Shown here: positions 24,689 through 33,753 of the stretch, in pieces
How the letters are laid out: each line of letters begins with the position of its first letter
How positions within the stretch are numbered: the first letter of the stretch is position 1
Origin: Bacteroidales bacterium
GTDB taxonomy: Bacteria > Bacteroidota > Bacteroidia > Bacteroidales > UBA932
NCBI GenBank assembly: GCA_017399905.1
Contig: JAFQAR010000031.1
Coordinates: forward strand, 1-64,000
DNA: 64,000 nucleotides
Direction: 5' to 3'
Translations under genes and position numbers: made by a program
Notes under the pieces: model-generated
The model's database searches: none
The model's input: the letters and a program-made list of their open reading frames with translations, nothing else
Told to the model about the DNA's origin: nothing

Positions 24689-27600
24689 ATGGACAACAGA
24701 AAATTCACATTATGGAACAGGCTGACGGCACTGGCGGTATTCGTCATCTCCGCCGTCACCTACCTCATGACGATAGAACCGACAGCTTCCTTCTGGGACT
24801 GCGGCGAGTTCATCGCATCCTCATACAAGCTTGAGGTCGGCCATCCTCCGGGAAACCCGGTATTCCAGCTTTTCGCAAGATTCTTCACCATGTTCACCGA
24901 CAACATGCATGCTGCGGTGGCGGTCAACGCAATGAGTGCGATATGCTCGGCGCTTACGATATTCTTCCTTTATCTGACCATCGTTTTCCTTGCAAAAAGG
25001 CTTGTGAAACCGTCTGCTGACGGCACATACAGCCTTGCAAAGGCCATAGCCATCTTCGGATCAGGAGCGGTGGGAGCCCTTGCATACACATTCAGCGACA
25101 CCTTCTGGTTCTCCGCAGTGGAAGGTGAGGTATACGCGATGTCGTCCCTTGTGACAGCCCTCGTATTCTGGGCCATGACCAAGTGGTATGAACAGGCCGA
25201 CACCCCGTATTCGAACAGGTGGATCGTGCTGATATCCTTCCTTATGGGCCTTTCGATCGGAATCCATCTTCTCAACCTCCTCGCCATACCGGCCCTCGTG
25301 TTCATGTTCTACTACAAGCAGCGCGAGAACGGCCATTACAGCTTCTGGGAGTACGTGAAGATATTCACGGTATCGGTGGTCATACTTGCCATCATACTTT
25401 TCGGCATCATACCATACCTTCCGAAGATAGCCGCATACATCGACCTCTTCTTCGTGAACACCCTCGGCCTACCTTTCAACAGCGGTGCGGTCTTCTTCAT
25501 GACAGCACTTCTTGCAGCATGCTTCTACGGTCTCTTCAGGACGATGAAGAAGCAGCAGGTGTTCGCAAACACAGTACTGCTGTGCTTCACCACCATCGTC
25601 ATCGGATTCTCCCTCTTCTCGATAGTGATCATCCGTTCTTCGGCGAAGACACCTACGAACGAATACCAGCCTGACAATCCGTTCACCCTTGTAAGATACC
25701 TCGGACGTGAGCAGTACGGAAGCAATCCGCTTGTGTACGGCCAGTATTTCGACGCACCTTACGAAATCAAGCAGACCAAGTACTGGGCTCCTATGGGAGA
25801 CAAGTACATAAAGAGCGACGGTCCCGGCGAACTTGTCTTCGACGGATCCGGAAAGATGCTGTTCCCGAGGATGTGGAGCAGTTCGGACCCTAAGCACATC
25901 TCCTTCTATCAGTCATACATGGGTGACGGAGGAAAGACCATCAGGGGAGCCGAGCACAAGAAGCCTACATTCTTCCAGAACATGCTCTTCTTCATCGACT
26001 ACCAGATGAACTGGATGTACTGGCGCTACTTCATGTGGAACTTCGCAGGACGCCAGAACGACATCCACAGCCCGTCACCTGGAGACCAGTTCATAGGAAA
26101 CTGGGAAAGCGGAATCCCTGTCATCGACATGATCCGCCTGGGAGACCAGTCCAACGCTCCTGACTATCTTAAGGACAACAAGGGAAAGAACCATTACTAC
26201 ATGCTTCCTCTGCTTCTCGGACTTATCGGACTCTTCTTCCAGTTCGCTCGGGACAAGAGAGGATGCTGGGTCACATTCCTCATGTTCTTCATGACAGGAA
26301 TCGCCGTCGTGATCTATCTCAACCAGCCGCCATATCAGGTCCGTGAACGTGATTACGCATATGCCGGCTCATTCTACTCATTCTCGATCTGGATCGGACT
26401 GGCAGTCGCCGCAATCCATTCATGGATCCAGGACATCGCAGACAGGAAGAACGCCAAAGCGGCATACGGAACAGCTGCGGCCGCCGCAACTGTCTGCCTC
26501 ACCTTGGGAGTACCCGCACTCATGGCTGCGGAAAACTGGGACGACCACGACAGAAGCAACAGGTACACCGCTGTGGAAATGGCGAAGAACTACCTGAATT
26601 CCGTAGGTGAGAACGGTATCCTCGTGACGCACGGAGACAACGACACGTTCCCGCTCTGGTATGCCCAGGAAGTCGAGGAGTTCAGGACGGACGTACGTAT
26701 CGCCAACACATCGCTGCTCGGTACGGACTGGCACATCGACCAGATGAAATGGGCCATGAACGAGTCCGCTCCGCTCGACCTTAAGGTCGGTCCGAAGCAG
26801 TACCTCTACGGCACCAACGAGTTCGTATATATATATGACACGCGCGACACCGCCATCCACATTTCGGATGTCATGAAGATTTTCAGGCATCCTGAGGCCA
26901 AGCTTGCCCTCAGCGGAGGAAAGATGGTGGACTACATCGTATCGAGAAAGATAATCGTACCTGTCGACAAGGAGAACATACTCAAGCATAATATCCTTGA
27001 CGAGAAATACGCCGACATGATTCCTGAGGAGATCGTGCTTACGATGCCGAAGGACAAGCAGTATATTACCAAGCCTGAGCTGTTCATGCTTGACCTGCTC
27101 TCTAACTACAAGTGGGACAGGCCGATCAACCTTCTCAGCATGGGAGGAGACATAAACATCGGCATCAAGGACTATCTGATGTATGACGGATTCTCATACA
27201 GATTCGTCCCTATCAAGAACAGGATGAAGAGCACGGACATAGGTTTTGCCGATCCTGAAGACCTGTACCGCAAGATGAAGGAGTCGTTCAGCTGGGATGC
27301 CCTCAAGAGGACGGACTACCTCGTTGACTATCAGCACTACTACACTTTCTGCGGCGTGATGTCACAGAGAAGCCTCTTCGTGAATGTCGCGAAGGAGATG
27401 CTCAAGATCGACGACAAGGAAAGAGCTGTGGAGATTCTCGACATGTGCCAGGAATGTGTACCTGAGGAGAACTTCCCTCTTGACCTCACCTACCTCGGCT
27501 TCTCGAACGAGTATATGGTGATCGACATGATCGAGACATACTTCGAGGCCGGTGCACCTGAAAAGGCGATCGAACTTGCAGGAAGATTCACGGACAAGAT

Positions 27601-27772
27601 CTTCTTATCGACAGAATTCTTCCTTGAGAACTATGCATACACCAAGAGGGATTTTGAAAGCTGCTTCAACTGCATCTCGTACACAGCCGACCTGTGCGAG
27701 CATTATGGAGATGCTGAGTTTGCAGAAGGCCTGAGAGACAGATTCAACAGAATGTTGGATATCGAGGAGTAA
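24689..27772 (+). CDS. DUF2723 multipass membrane protein (glycosyltransferase-like)
   Basis: A 1027-residue protein with about twelve N-terminal membrane helices and a soluble C-terminal half. The family block TIEPTASFWDCGEFIASSYKLEVGHPPGNP near residue 35 is diagnostic; DUF2723 proteins belong to the GT-C-like group and at least some act as protein O-mannosyltransferases in Bacteroidetes. A helical repeat-like tail follows (AVEILDMCQECVPEENFPLDL, EKAIELAGRF). The start at 24689 (MDNRKFTLWNRL) is chosen over 24665 because it fits the family start. Such an enzyme would modify secreted proteins such as the lipoproteins of this window. Confidence 0.88.
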   Translation: MDNRKFTLWNRLTALAVFVISAVTYLMTIEPTASFWDCGEFIASSYKLEVGHPPGNPVFQLFARFFTMFTDNMHAAVAVNAMSAICSALTIFFLYLTIVFLAKRLVKPSADGTYSLAKAIAIFGSGAVGALAYTFSDTFWFSAVEGEVYAMSSLVTALVFWAMTKWYEQADTPYSNRWIVLISFLMGLSIGIHLLNLLAIPALVFMFYYKQRENGHYSFWEYVKIFTVSVVILAIILFGIIPYLPKIAAYIDLFFVNTLGLPFNSGAVFFMTALLAACFYGLFRTMKKQQVFANTVLLCFTTIVIGFSLFSIVIIRSSAKTPTNEYQPDNPFTLVRYLGREQYGSNPLVYGQYFDAPYEIKQTKYWAPMGDKYIKSDGPGELVFDGSGKMLFPRMWSSSDPKHISFYQSYMGDGGKTIRGAEHKKPTFFQNMLFFIDYQMNWMYWRYFMWNFAGRQNDIHSPSPGDQFIGNWESGIPVIDMIRLGDQSNAPDYLKDNKGKNHYYMLPLLLGLIGLFFQFARDKRGCWVTFLMFFMTGIAVVIYLNQPPYQVRERDYAYAGSFYSFSIWIGLAVAAIHSWIQDIADRKNAKAAYGTAAAAATVCLTLGVPALMAAENWDDHDRSNRYTAVEMAKNYLNSVGENGILVTHGDNDTFPLWYAQEVEEFRTDVRIANTSLLGTDWHIDQMKWAMNESAPLDLKVGPKQYLYGTNEFVYIYDTRDTAIHISDVMKIFRHPEAKLALSGGKMVDYIVSRKIIVPVDKENILKHNILDEKYADMIPEEIVLTMPKDKQYITKPELFMLDLLSNYKWDRPINLLSMGGDINIGIKDYLMYDGFSYRFVPIKNRMKSTDIGFADPEDLYRKMKESFSWDALKRTDYLVDYQHYYTFCGVMSQRSLFVNVAKEMLKIDDKERAVEILDMCQECVPEENFPLDLTYLGFSNEYMVIDMIETYFEAGAPEKAIELAGRFTDKIFLSTEFFLENYAYTKRDFESCFNCISYTADLCEHYGDAEFAEGLRDRFNRMLDIEE

Positions 27773-27956
27773 AAATACCCTATATTATACAACGTTTAAA
27801 ACGTAAAACAACATATAAAACAACGCGAATCACAACGGCGGAAAATACGGATAAGACGATATTTGCATCCGGTTAAGAATCTTATTCGTCTCTTTTCTGC
27901 CGAGCCTGAATTCAAAGAAAAAAAAGTGTGTGCAATTCCTTCTCTGGTAAGGCAGA

Positions 27957-27999
27957 AAAACAAAAAACGGAAGCCGTGACGGTTTCCGTTTTTTGTTTT
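27957..27999. terminator. Bidirectional terminator between DUF2723 gene and lepA
   Basis: Perfect 14-bp arms (AACAAAAAACGGAA at 27959-27972 and its complement at 27984-27997), with extra A-T pairs outside. The A and T runs on either side suit both directions. The remaining 27773-27956 holds nothing I recognise. Confidence 0.8.
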
Positions 28000-28012
28000 A
28001 TGAGGGTCTATG

Positions 28013-29800
28013 CTAATCAAGCTTGAGGACTGCCATGAAAGCGCTCTGAGGCACTTCTACAGTTCCGATCTGACGCATCCTCTTCTTACCCTGCTTCTGC
28101 TTCTCAAGGAGCTTTCTCTTACGTGTGATGTCACCTCCGTAACATTTTGCAGTCACGTCCTTTCTTACTGCCTTGACGGTCTCTCTTGCGATGATCTTTG
28201 CACCGATGGCAGCCTGTATAGCTATATCGAACTGCTGACGCGGTATGAGCTCCTTCAGCTTCTCGCACATTCTGCGGCCGAAGTCATACGCATGGTCGGC
28301 ATGGATCAGGGACGAAAGCGCATCGGCCGGGTCTCCGTTGAGAAGGATATCGAGCTTGACGAGCTTCGCTTCCTTGAAACCTACCACATGGTAGTCGAAC
28401 GAAGCATATCCCTTCGAGATGGACTTCAGCTTGTCGTAGAAGTCGAACACGATTTCCGACAGAGGCATCTCGTAGGTGAGTTCCAGACGGTCCGCAGTCA
28501 GATAGTGCTGATTGATGAGTACTCCCCTCTTGTCGAGGCAGAGCTTCATGATAGGTCCGTAGTAGTCGGATCTCGAGATGACCTGAGCCCTGATATACGG
28601 TTCCTCTATCCTGTCGATGAGCGTTGCGGCAGGAAGTCCGGAAGGGTTGTGCACATCAAGACATTCGCCCTGGGTCGTGTAGACCTTATATGAAACGTTA
28701 GGAACGGTCGTGATGACGTCCATGTTGAATTCCCTGAAGAGCCTTTCCTGAACGATCTCCAGGTGGAGAAGGCCGAGGAAGCCGCAGCGGAAACCGAAGC
28801 CGAGCGCAAGGGAAGATTCCGGCTCGAAGACGAGCGAAGCGTCGTTGAGCTGGAACTTCTCGAGCGAGGCGCGGAGTTCTTCGTACTGGTCAGTCTCCAC
28901 AGGATACATTCCGGCAAAGACCATAGGCTTTACCTCCTCAAAGCCGGCGATGGCATCCTTGCAAGGATTCGTCACATGAGTGATGGTATCACCTACCTTG
29001 ACCTCGACTGCACTCTTGATTCCTGAAATGATATATCCCACACTGCCGCATGGAATCTCCTGGCGTGGATGCATCTTCATCTTAAGCACTCCGATCTCAT
29101 CTGCCGTGTACTCCTTGCCTGTGCTCACAAACTTCACCTTGTCACCGGGCTTGATGCTGCCGTTCATGACCTTGAAGTAAGCGATGATTCCTCTGAACGA
29201 ATTGAACACAGAGTCGAAGATGAGGGCCTGAAGAGGAGCGTCCGGATCTCCTTCAGGAGCCGGAACCCTCTCCACAATGGCATCAAGCACTTCCTTTACG
29301 CCTTCGCCTGTCTTTCCTGAAGCAAGAAGGATATCCTCAGGCTTGCAGCCGAGAAGGTCCACCACCTGATCGGTTACGACATCGACCATGGCGGATTCCA
29401 CATCAATCTTGTTCAGCACCGGAATGATCTCAAGGTCGTGCTCGATCGCAAGGTAAAGATTGGATATTGTCTGCGCCTGGATACCCTGTGTCGCATCAAC
29501 GACAAGCAGAGCGCCTTCGCATGACGCTATGGCACGTGACACCTCATAAGAGAAGTCCACGTGGCCCGGAGTGTCGATCAGATTGAGAGTATAGTTCTCC
29601 CCTTCATATCTGTAATCCATCTGGATCGCATGGCTCTTGATAGTAATGCCCTTTTCCTTCTCCAGATCCATGGAATCGAGCACCTGGTTCTCCATATCAC
29701 GCGCAGTCAGGGTGTTCGTAATCTCAAGCATCCTGTCCGCGAGCGTACTCTTGCCATGGTCAATATGGGCAATTATGCAAAAGTTTCTGGTCTTCTTCAT
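28013..29800 (-). CDS. lepA: Elongation factor 4 (LepA)
   Basis: A 595-residue ribosome-associated GTPase. The G domain shows [13 protein letters not shown] (G1), [11 protein letters not shown] (G2 region), [14 protein letters not shown] (G3) and LNKIDV (G4). LepA-specific parts follow: [17 protein letters not shown] and a C-terminal KVDILLNG-like region ending in [19 protein letters not shown]. It back-translocates or assists ribosomes during biogenesis or stress. The ATG at 29800 is preferred over one three codons upstream by the family start [16 protein letters not shown]. Confidence 0.95.
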   Translation of the reverse strand: MKKTRNFCIIAHIDHGKSTLADRMLEITNTLTARDMENQVLDSMDLEKEKGITIKSHAIQMDYRYEGENYTLNLIDTPGHVDFSYEVSRAIASCEGALLVVDATQGIQAQTISNLYLAIEHDLEIIPVLNKIDVESAMVDVVTDQVVDLLGCKPEDILLASGKTGEGVKEVLDAIVERVPAPEGDPDAPLQALIFDSVFNSFRGIIAYFKVMNGSIKPGDKVKFVSTGKEYTADEIGVLKMKMHPRQEIPCGSVGYIISGIKSAVEVKVGDTITHVTNPCKDAIAGFEEVKPMVFAGMYPVETDQYEELRASLEKFQLNDASLVFEPESSLALGFGFRCGFLGLLHLEIVQERLFREFNMDVITTVPNVSYKVYTTQGECLDVHNPSGLPAATLIDRIEEPYIRAQVISRSDYYGPIMKLCLDKRGVLINQHYLTADRLELTYEMPLSEIVFDFYDKLKSISKGYASFDYHVVGFKEAKLVKLDILLNGDPADALSSLIHADHAYDFGRRMCEKLKELIPRQQFDIAIQAAIGAKIIARETVKAVRKDVTAKCYGGDITRKRKLLEKQKQGKKRMRQIGTVEVPQSAFMAVLKLD

Positions 29801-29819
29801 CTTAAACATATAATCGGTG

Positions 29820-29857
29820 CAAAGATAGTAAATTAAGAAAATTTTTAGCTACTTTTG
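29820..29857. promoter_or_regulatory. Divergent -7 boxes of lepA and the ECF sigma operon
   Basis: TATCTTTG on the minus strand (29827-29820) precedes lepA by 20 bases. TACTTTTG on the plus strand (29850-29857) precedes the sigma gene by 36 bases. Neither has a clear -33 TTTG. Confidence 0.5.
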
Positions 29858-29893
29858 TTTAATCCCTGAGTCAAAATCAGTGTCTGAATAAAT

Positions 29894-30436
29894 ATGACTG
29901 ACAGCGAAATCATAAGTCTATATGAAGACGGAAGACATGAAGAAGCCTTCAACGGTATAGTCGACACCTATACGGAAAGGCTTTATTGGCATGTCCGCCG
30001 TTTTCTGTGCAGTCACGAAGACACCAATGACCTTCTTCAGGACATCTTCATCAAGATATGGACCGCACTCTCCACATTCCGTGGAGATTCCCGTCTATAT
30101 ACATGGCTGTACAGGATAGCTACCAATGAAGTCCTCAACCATCTGAGGAAGCAGAAGATAAAGGCCATGATCTCCCTGGACTCGGCCGGTTCCATCCTGG
30201 AGAGAAGGATCGACGAAGACGTATACTTCAACGGCGACGAAATGCAGAGAGAGCTCCACAAGGCCATACAGAGGCTTCCGGAGAAGCAAAGGATCGTCTT
30301 CAACCTGAGGTATTTCGACGAAATGAAATATGAAGACATCTCAGAAATCACAGGTACAAGCGTCGGAGCGTTGAAAGCCTCATACCATCATGCTTATGGA
30401 AAAGTCAAGGGAGACCTTGAAAAACTGATCAGATAA
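29894..30436 (+). CDS. ECF-type RNA polymerase sigma factor
   Basis: A 180-residue sigma-70-family factor of the extracytoplasmic type. Region 2 is FNGIVDTYTERLYWHVRRFLCSHEDTNDLLQDIFIKIW with FRGDSRLYTWLYRIATNEVLNHLR. Region 4 is RLPEKQRIVFNLRYFDEMKYEDISEITGTSVGALKASYHHAYGKV. Regions 1.1 and 3 are absent. It is followed by a single-helix membrane protein and a Spy-like periplasmic protein, pointing to an envelope-stress regulon. Confidence 0.9.
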   Translation: MTDSEIISLYEDGRHEEAFNGIVDTYTERLYWHVRRFLCSHEDTNDLLQDIFIKIWTALSTFRGDSRLYTWLYRIATNEVLNHLRKQKIKAMISLDSAGSILERRIDEDVYFNGDEMQRELHKAIQRLPEKQRIVFNLRYFDEMKYEDISEITGTSVGALKASYHHAYGKVKGDLEKLIR

Positions 30437-30472
30437 ATAAACCTTTTCACAAAGAATGTGTCTTATAAAGCG

Positions 30473-30868
30473 ATGAAAGGAAAAGAAACAGACATACTGA
30501 ACTCATTGAACCTCAAAAACATGCCTTACAGCGTACCTGAAGGCTACTTCGAGAAGTTCAGGAGCGAGGCCAGGAAAGAGGCCAGACCTCGAAGGAGCAT
30601 ATGGAACAGATTTGCGCCATATGCCGGACTTGCCGCGTCCTTCGCCGCGATATTCGCGATCGGGACAACCGTCCTTGAAAGGACCACGGATGAATTCGAG
30701 CTGAGCCAGGAAGATTACATGCTCTTTGCAGACGGAGCCTCCCTTTCGGCCATCTACGACATGGCGGACGAAAGCCAGTTTGCTGAAGCGTCCATCAATG
30801 AGGAAGACATAATCGAATACCTCATATATTCGGGAATAACAGCAGAAGAAGTTGAACAATATAAATGA
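30473..30868 (+). CDS. Probable membrane anti-sigma-like protein
   Basis: A 131-residue protein with a basic N-terminal cytosolic part (about 1-45, PRRSIWNRF before the helix), a single membrane helix (YAGLAASFAAIFAIGTTVL) and an acidic outer part. No known domain is recognised. Its position 36 bases after an ECF sigma gene and its topology suggest an anti-sigma role; this is inference. ATG at 30473 is preferred over a GTG five codons upstream. The stop lies 7 bases before the next start. Confidence 0.6.
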   Translation: MKGKETDILNSLNLKNMPYSVPEGYFEKFRSEARKEARPRRSIWNRFAPYAGLAASFAAIFAIGTTVLERTTDEFELSQEDYMLFADGASLSAIYDMADESQFAEASINEEDIIEYLIYSGITAEEVEQYK

Positions 30869-30875
30869 TGACGAT

Positions 30876-31346
30876 ATGAAAAGATCGAGATTATATGCAC
30901 TTGTTACCGTGCTTGTCCTTTCCATGGCGGCAGGAGCAGCCATGTCGGCCGAGAACATATGTCAGGAAGACTGGAAGAAGAAGATGATGAGCGAGAAGAT
31001 AGCCTTCCTCAGCGTCGAGATAGACATCACACCTGAAGAGGCACAGACCTTCTGGCCGATCTACAATCAGGTGAACCAGGAAAGGGATGAGGCGATGTTC
31101 AAGGTGTTCAAGGCCTACAAGGAGCTTGACAAGGCCGTAAGCGAAGGAAAGGATGCAAAGGAGATCAGCGATCTTCTGAAAGCATACCTTGATGCTCAGA
31201 AAGCCCAGAGGGAACTCGAAGGCAGAGTCGCAGAAAGATACGGAAAGGCTCTTCCGATGGAGAAGGTTGCCAGATTGTACATAGCAGAAGAAAAGTTCAG
31301 AAGGAACCACATCAGAAGGCTCCACGGAGGCGGTCACAGGAACTAA
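30876..31346 (+). CDS. Spy/CpxP-like periplasmic protein
   Basis: A 156-residue secreted, mostly helical protein with signal peptide (LYALVTVLVLSMAAGAAMSAE). The body has charged amphipathic helices including an ITPEEAQTFWPIYNQVNQER segment, like the LTxxQ-type helices of the Spy/CpxP chaperone group, and ends in a histidine-rich tail (RNHIRRLHGGGHRN). It probably senses or buffers envelope stress with the sigma factor upstream. Its last 4 bases overlap the convergent trmN6 gene. Confidence 0.65.
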   Translation: MKRSRLYALVTVLVLSMAAGAAMSAENICQEDWKKKMMSEKIAFLSVEIDITPEEAQTFWPIYNQVNQERDEAMFKVFKAYKELDKAVSEGKDAKEISDLLKAYLDAQKAQRELEGRVAERYGKALPMEKVARLYIAEEKFRRNHIRRLHGGGHRN

Positions 31347-32104
31347 GCGAAAAGATAGAACTCACGGGTGAGGGAAAGGTACTCTTCAGTATACTTTCCC
31401 TCTTTCTGTATTGTAAGGAGCTCTTCCTGAGGGGAAGCGCATCTGTAGCGGGAAAACTCTGCCACAATACGTCCGGGTGCCTTCCTCGGTACGGTCCTGA
31501 TGCGCAGGATACGGAAAAGATGCAGGCCGTCCATTCTTGCATGCCGGCACAACGAGTCCTCCTGCTGTGCCGGAAGCACAAAGGCCACACGTCCGTCTTC
31601 CGACAGTCTTGCAGCTGCAAAATCCAATATTTCCCTGTATGACAGACCGTTTGCGGTATGTCTTGCGTTGGATTTACGCTCGTCAGGAGCAAGAAGGGAA
31701 TCCTCGAAATAAGGAGGATTCGAAAATATCATGTCGAAGGTCACGTCCGAGGATGCGGAAAAGTCATCAAGCGACTTATGGATGGCTCGCAGAGAGCCGG
31801 CCCACGGCGAGACGGCAAAATTATCCGCCGCTTCAGCTGCAGAAGGTTCGTCCACATCGATCGCATATATGGTGATCTCCCCCATATTCCCTGCAGCACC
31901 GTTCCCAAGGATATCCGACATTCTCTGGGCGCACATCATAGCTATTGTCCCTGTTCCCGTACCGATGTCAAGAAAATGACGGTCTGACGGCCTTATGGTC
32001 ATGGCTGCACCGAGGAGAACACCGTCGGTATTCACCTTCATGGCACTGCGCTCATTCGTCACGCTGAATCTCTTGAAACGGAATGTCCCCACAGCTTGAA
32101 TCAC
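31343..32104 (-). CDS. trmN6: tRNA1(Val) (adenine-N6)-methyltransferase TrmN6
   Basis: A 253-residue methyltransferase that makes m6A37 in tRNA-Val. The N-terminal FRFKRFSVTNERSAMKVNTDGVLLGA, the SAM motif FLDIGTGTGTIAMMCAQR and the catalytic IFSNPPYFEDSL are characteristic of YfiC/TrmN6. The start at 32104 agrees with the family. It lies downstream of lolD by 80 bases, with an 18-bp palindrome in between. Confidence 0.88.
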   Translation of the reverse strand: MIQAVGTFRFKRFSVTNERSAMKVNTDGVLLGAAMTIRPSDRHFLDIGTGTGTIAMMCAQRMSDILGNGAAGNMGEITIYAIDVDEPSAAEAADNFAVSPWAGSLRAIHKSLDDFSASSDVTFDMIFSNPPYFEDSLLAPDERKSNARHTANGLSYREILDFAAARLSEDGRVAFVLPAQQEDSLCRHARMDGLHLFRILRIRTVPRKAPGRIVAEFSRYRCASPQEELLTIQKEGKYTEEYLSLTREFYLFA

Positions 32105-32168
32105 TTAAAGAATTATCATTCAATGAATTACATAGTCAAGGGTCGGAAATTTACACCACCCGTTCATC

Positions 32169-32186
32169 GATAATCATATGATTATC
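32169..32186. repeat. 18-bp perfect palindrome at the lolD stop
   Basis: GATAATCATATGATTATC reads the same on both strands and overlaps the last bases of lolD. It could be a weak terminator or a protein site. Confidence 0.4.
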
Positions 32187-32853
32187 AACGAGTTGACTGA
32201 CCGGCACAAAACTGACCGTCAACCATATAGAGAGACCTGTCACATAGTCTGGCCAGATCCGGATCATGGGTCACTATGACAATAGTCTGACCATACTTGT
32301 CCCTGAGGTCGAAGAAAAGCCTGTGCAATTCTTCCTTGGTCTTTGTGTCAAGGTTGCCGGAAGGCTCGTCCGCGAAAAGAACGGAAGGATTATTTATCAG
32401 GGCACGGGCTATAGCCACCCTCTGCTGCTCACCTCCGGACAGCTCCGACGGCTTGTGCGTCAGACGCTCTGCAAGGCCCAGTTCGGCCAGCAGAGCCTTC
32501 GCCGCCGTCTCCGCCTCCTTCTTAGGACGACCGGCAATGAAAGCCGGAATCATGACATTCTCAATAGCAGTGAATTCAGGCAGCAGATGATGGAACTGGA
32601 AAACGAACCCCAGCTTCCTGTTCCGGAAATCGGCCAAAGCCTTGCTTCCGAGCTTGAGCACATCTATGCCGTCTATCACAAGAGAGCCTGCATCGGGAGT
32701 GGAAAGCGTACCCAGAATCTGCAGCAAAGTCGACTTACCGGCTCCGGACGCACCCATTATGGATACGACCTCCGCCTTTTCCGCATTGAAATCAATCCCC
32801 TTCAGAACCTTGAGCGTACCGAAGGACTTCTCTATTCCTCTTGCCTGTATCAT
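32185..32853 (-). CDS. lolD: ABC transporter ATP-binding protein, LolD-like
   Basis: A 222-residue ATPase of the MacB/LolD group. Walker A is GASGAGKST, the Q-loop region is [18 protein letters not shown] (typical of LolD), the ABC signature is [15 protein letters not shown], and Walker B is [12 protein letters not shown]. LolD powers release of lipoproteins from the inner membrane with LolC/E, which are not adjacent here. In a window so rich in lipoproteins this assignment is plausible, but a MacB-type exporter ATPase is an alternative. A promoter box lies at 32872. Confidence 0.82.
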   Translation of the reverse strand: MIQARGIEKSFGTLKVLKGIDFNAEKAEVVSIMGASGAGKSTLLQILGTLSTPDAGSLVIDGIDVLKLGSKALADFRNRKLGFVFQFHHLLPEFTAIENVMIPAFIAGRPKKEAETAAKALLAELGLAERLTHKPSELSGGEQQRVAIARALINNPSVLFADEPSGNLDTKTKEELHRLFFDLRDKYGQTIVIVTHDPDLARLCDRSLYMVDGQFCAGQSTR

Positions 32854-32871
32854 AATCTGCTGTCTTTACTG

Positions 32872-32879
32872 CAAAGATA
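32872..32879 (-). promoter_or_regulatory. Candidate -7 box for lolD
   Basis: TATCTTTG on the minus strand, 18 bases before the lolD start, in the 36-base gap after the ChaN-like gene. The -33 region would fall inside that gene and has no TTTG. Confidence 0.45.
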
Positions 32880-32889
32880 ATAAACACTC

Positions 32890-33753
32890 TCAGAATGTCA
32901 TCGTCATTTCTTCAGGGACGCATATTATAAAATCCGCACGGGCAATGTTTTCCTTGTCAAGACGGTCGATTTCCTCCTGACGGACACAGCAGACCGTAGC
33001 GATATGCTTTCCCGGGCTATATATGTTCAGATATGGAATGATTCCTCCGTTGTGGTCAGAATGGAAATTGCCGTTGACATGGATGAATTTCCCATCAAGG
33101 TTCTGCGCAATGAACCACGCCATCGTCGCATCCTTGAGAGCCTGGGCCTCCGCATAATGATTCTGCTGACCGTGACCACCCATCATATTCATGAATGAGA
33201 ACATCTCGTTTTCTGCCGTCGACTCATCATATGCGACCGGCAGCGGAGCCATAAGAGCCTTAGCCGCATCTGACAATCCGCTCAGAGCATCGAGTCCGTT
33301 ATCCTTTACAAATGATGCGTATCTTCTGGGAACATTGGTGGCAATGAAACGAAATCCCTTATCTCTGGCAAGGTAAAGAAGCGGTGCATAGTCTGTGTAA
33401 TGGTTGTCCCAAAGCTTTGCCTCCGACTCGAATCTGTCGGAAGATATCACTCCGGAAACATACTCGTCAACGAGAAGCTGATTATCGCTCTCCAACATTT
33501 CCGCGCCAATCACAAGACCTCTCGGATGCTTCCGGGCCATATCGGAAATAACCTCATATTCAATCCAATGTGATATCGGACAGTTATGAGTCTCACCGAT
33601 GAATATGACATCTGCCTTCGACAATGCCTTAAGCATAGTGCCGTAATCTGTCTTTTCTCCATCCGATGTAAATATCCTATAGGCAGGATTTTCCTGAGCC
33701 TGGCAGAGCATAGCTGCCACACAAGCCAGAATTGTCAATATAGTCTTTCTCAC
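32890..33753 (-). CDS. ChaN/TIKI-superfamily lipoprotein-like protein
   Basis: A 287-residue exported protein (signal MRKTILTILACVAAMLCQAQ) of the haem-binding uptake, Tiki superfamily (ChaN, DUF399). Visible motifs are VIFIGETHNCPISHWIEYE (the conserved GExH), ATNVPRRYASFV and FIHVNGNFHSDHNGGI. ChaN of Campylobacter binds heme; the fold is also that of the Tiki metalloproteases, so metal or heme chemistry is likely. The start overlaps the M16 peptidase stop as ATGA, so it is the last gene of the SusCD-M16 operon. Confidence 0.82.
   Translation of the reverse strand: MRKTILTILACVAAMLCQAQENPAYRIFTSDGEKTDYGTMLKALSKADVIFIGETHNCPISHWIEYEVISDMARKHPRGLVIGAEMLESDNQLLVDEYVSGVISSDRFESEAKLWDNHYTDYAPLLYLARDKGFRFIATNVPRRYASFVKDNGLDALSGLSDAAKALMAPLPVAYDESTAENEMFSFMNMMGGHGQQNHYAEAQALKDATMAWFIAQNLDGKFIHVNGNFHSDHNGGIIPYLNIYSPGKHIATVCCVRQEEIDRLDKENIARADFIICVPEEMTMTF

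Noticed and set aside
24436..24759. Minus-strand frame coding repeated CHPEEVRRTDVRIS
   Set aside because: It only translates the tandem palindromic repeats and overlaps the promoter and start of the DUF2723 gene.
28010..28693. 227-residue plus-strand frame antisense to lepA
   Set aside because: It mirrors lepA codons, which have a full set of GTPase and LepA motifs on the other strand.
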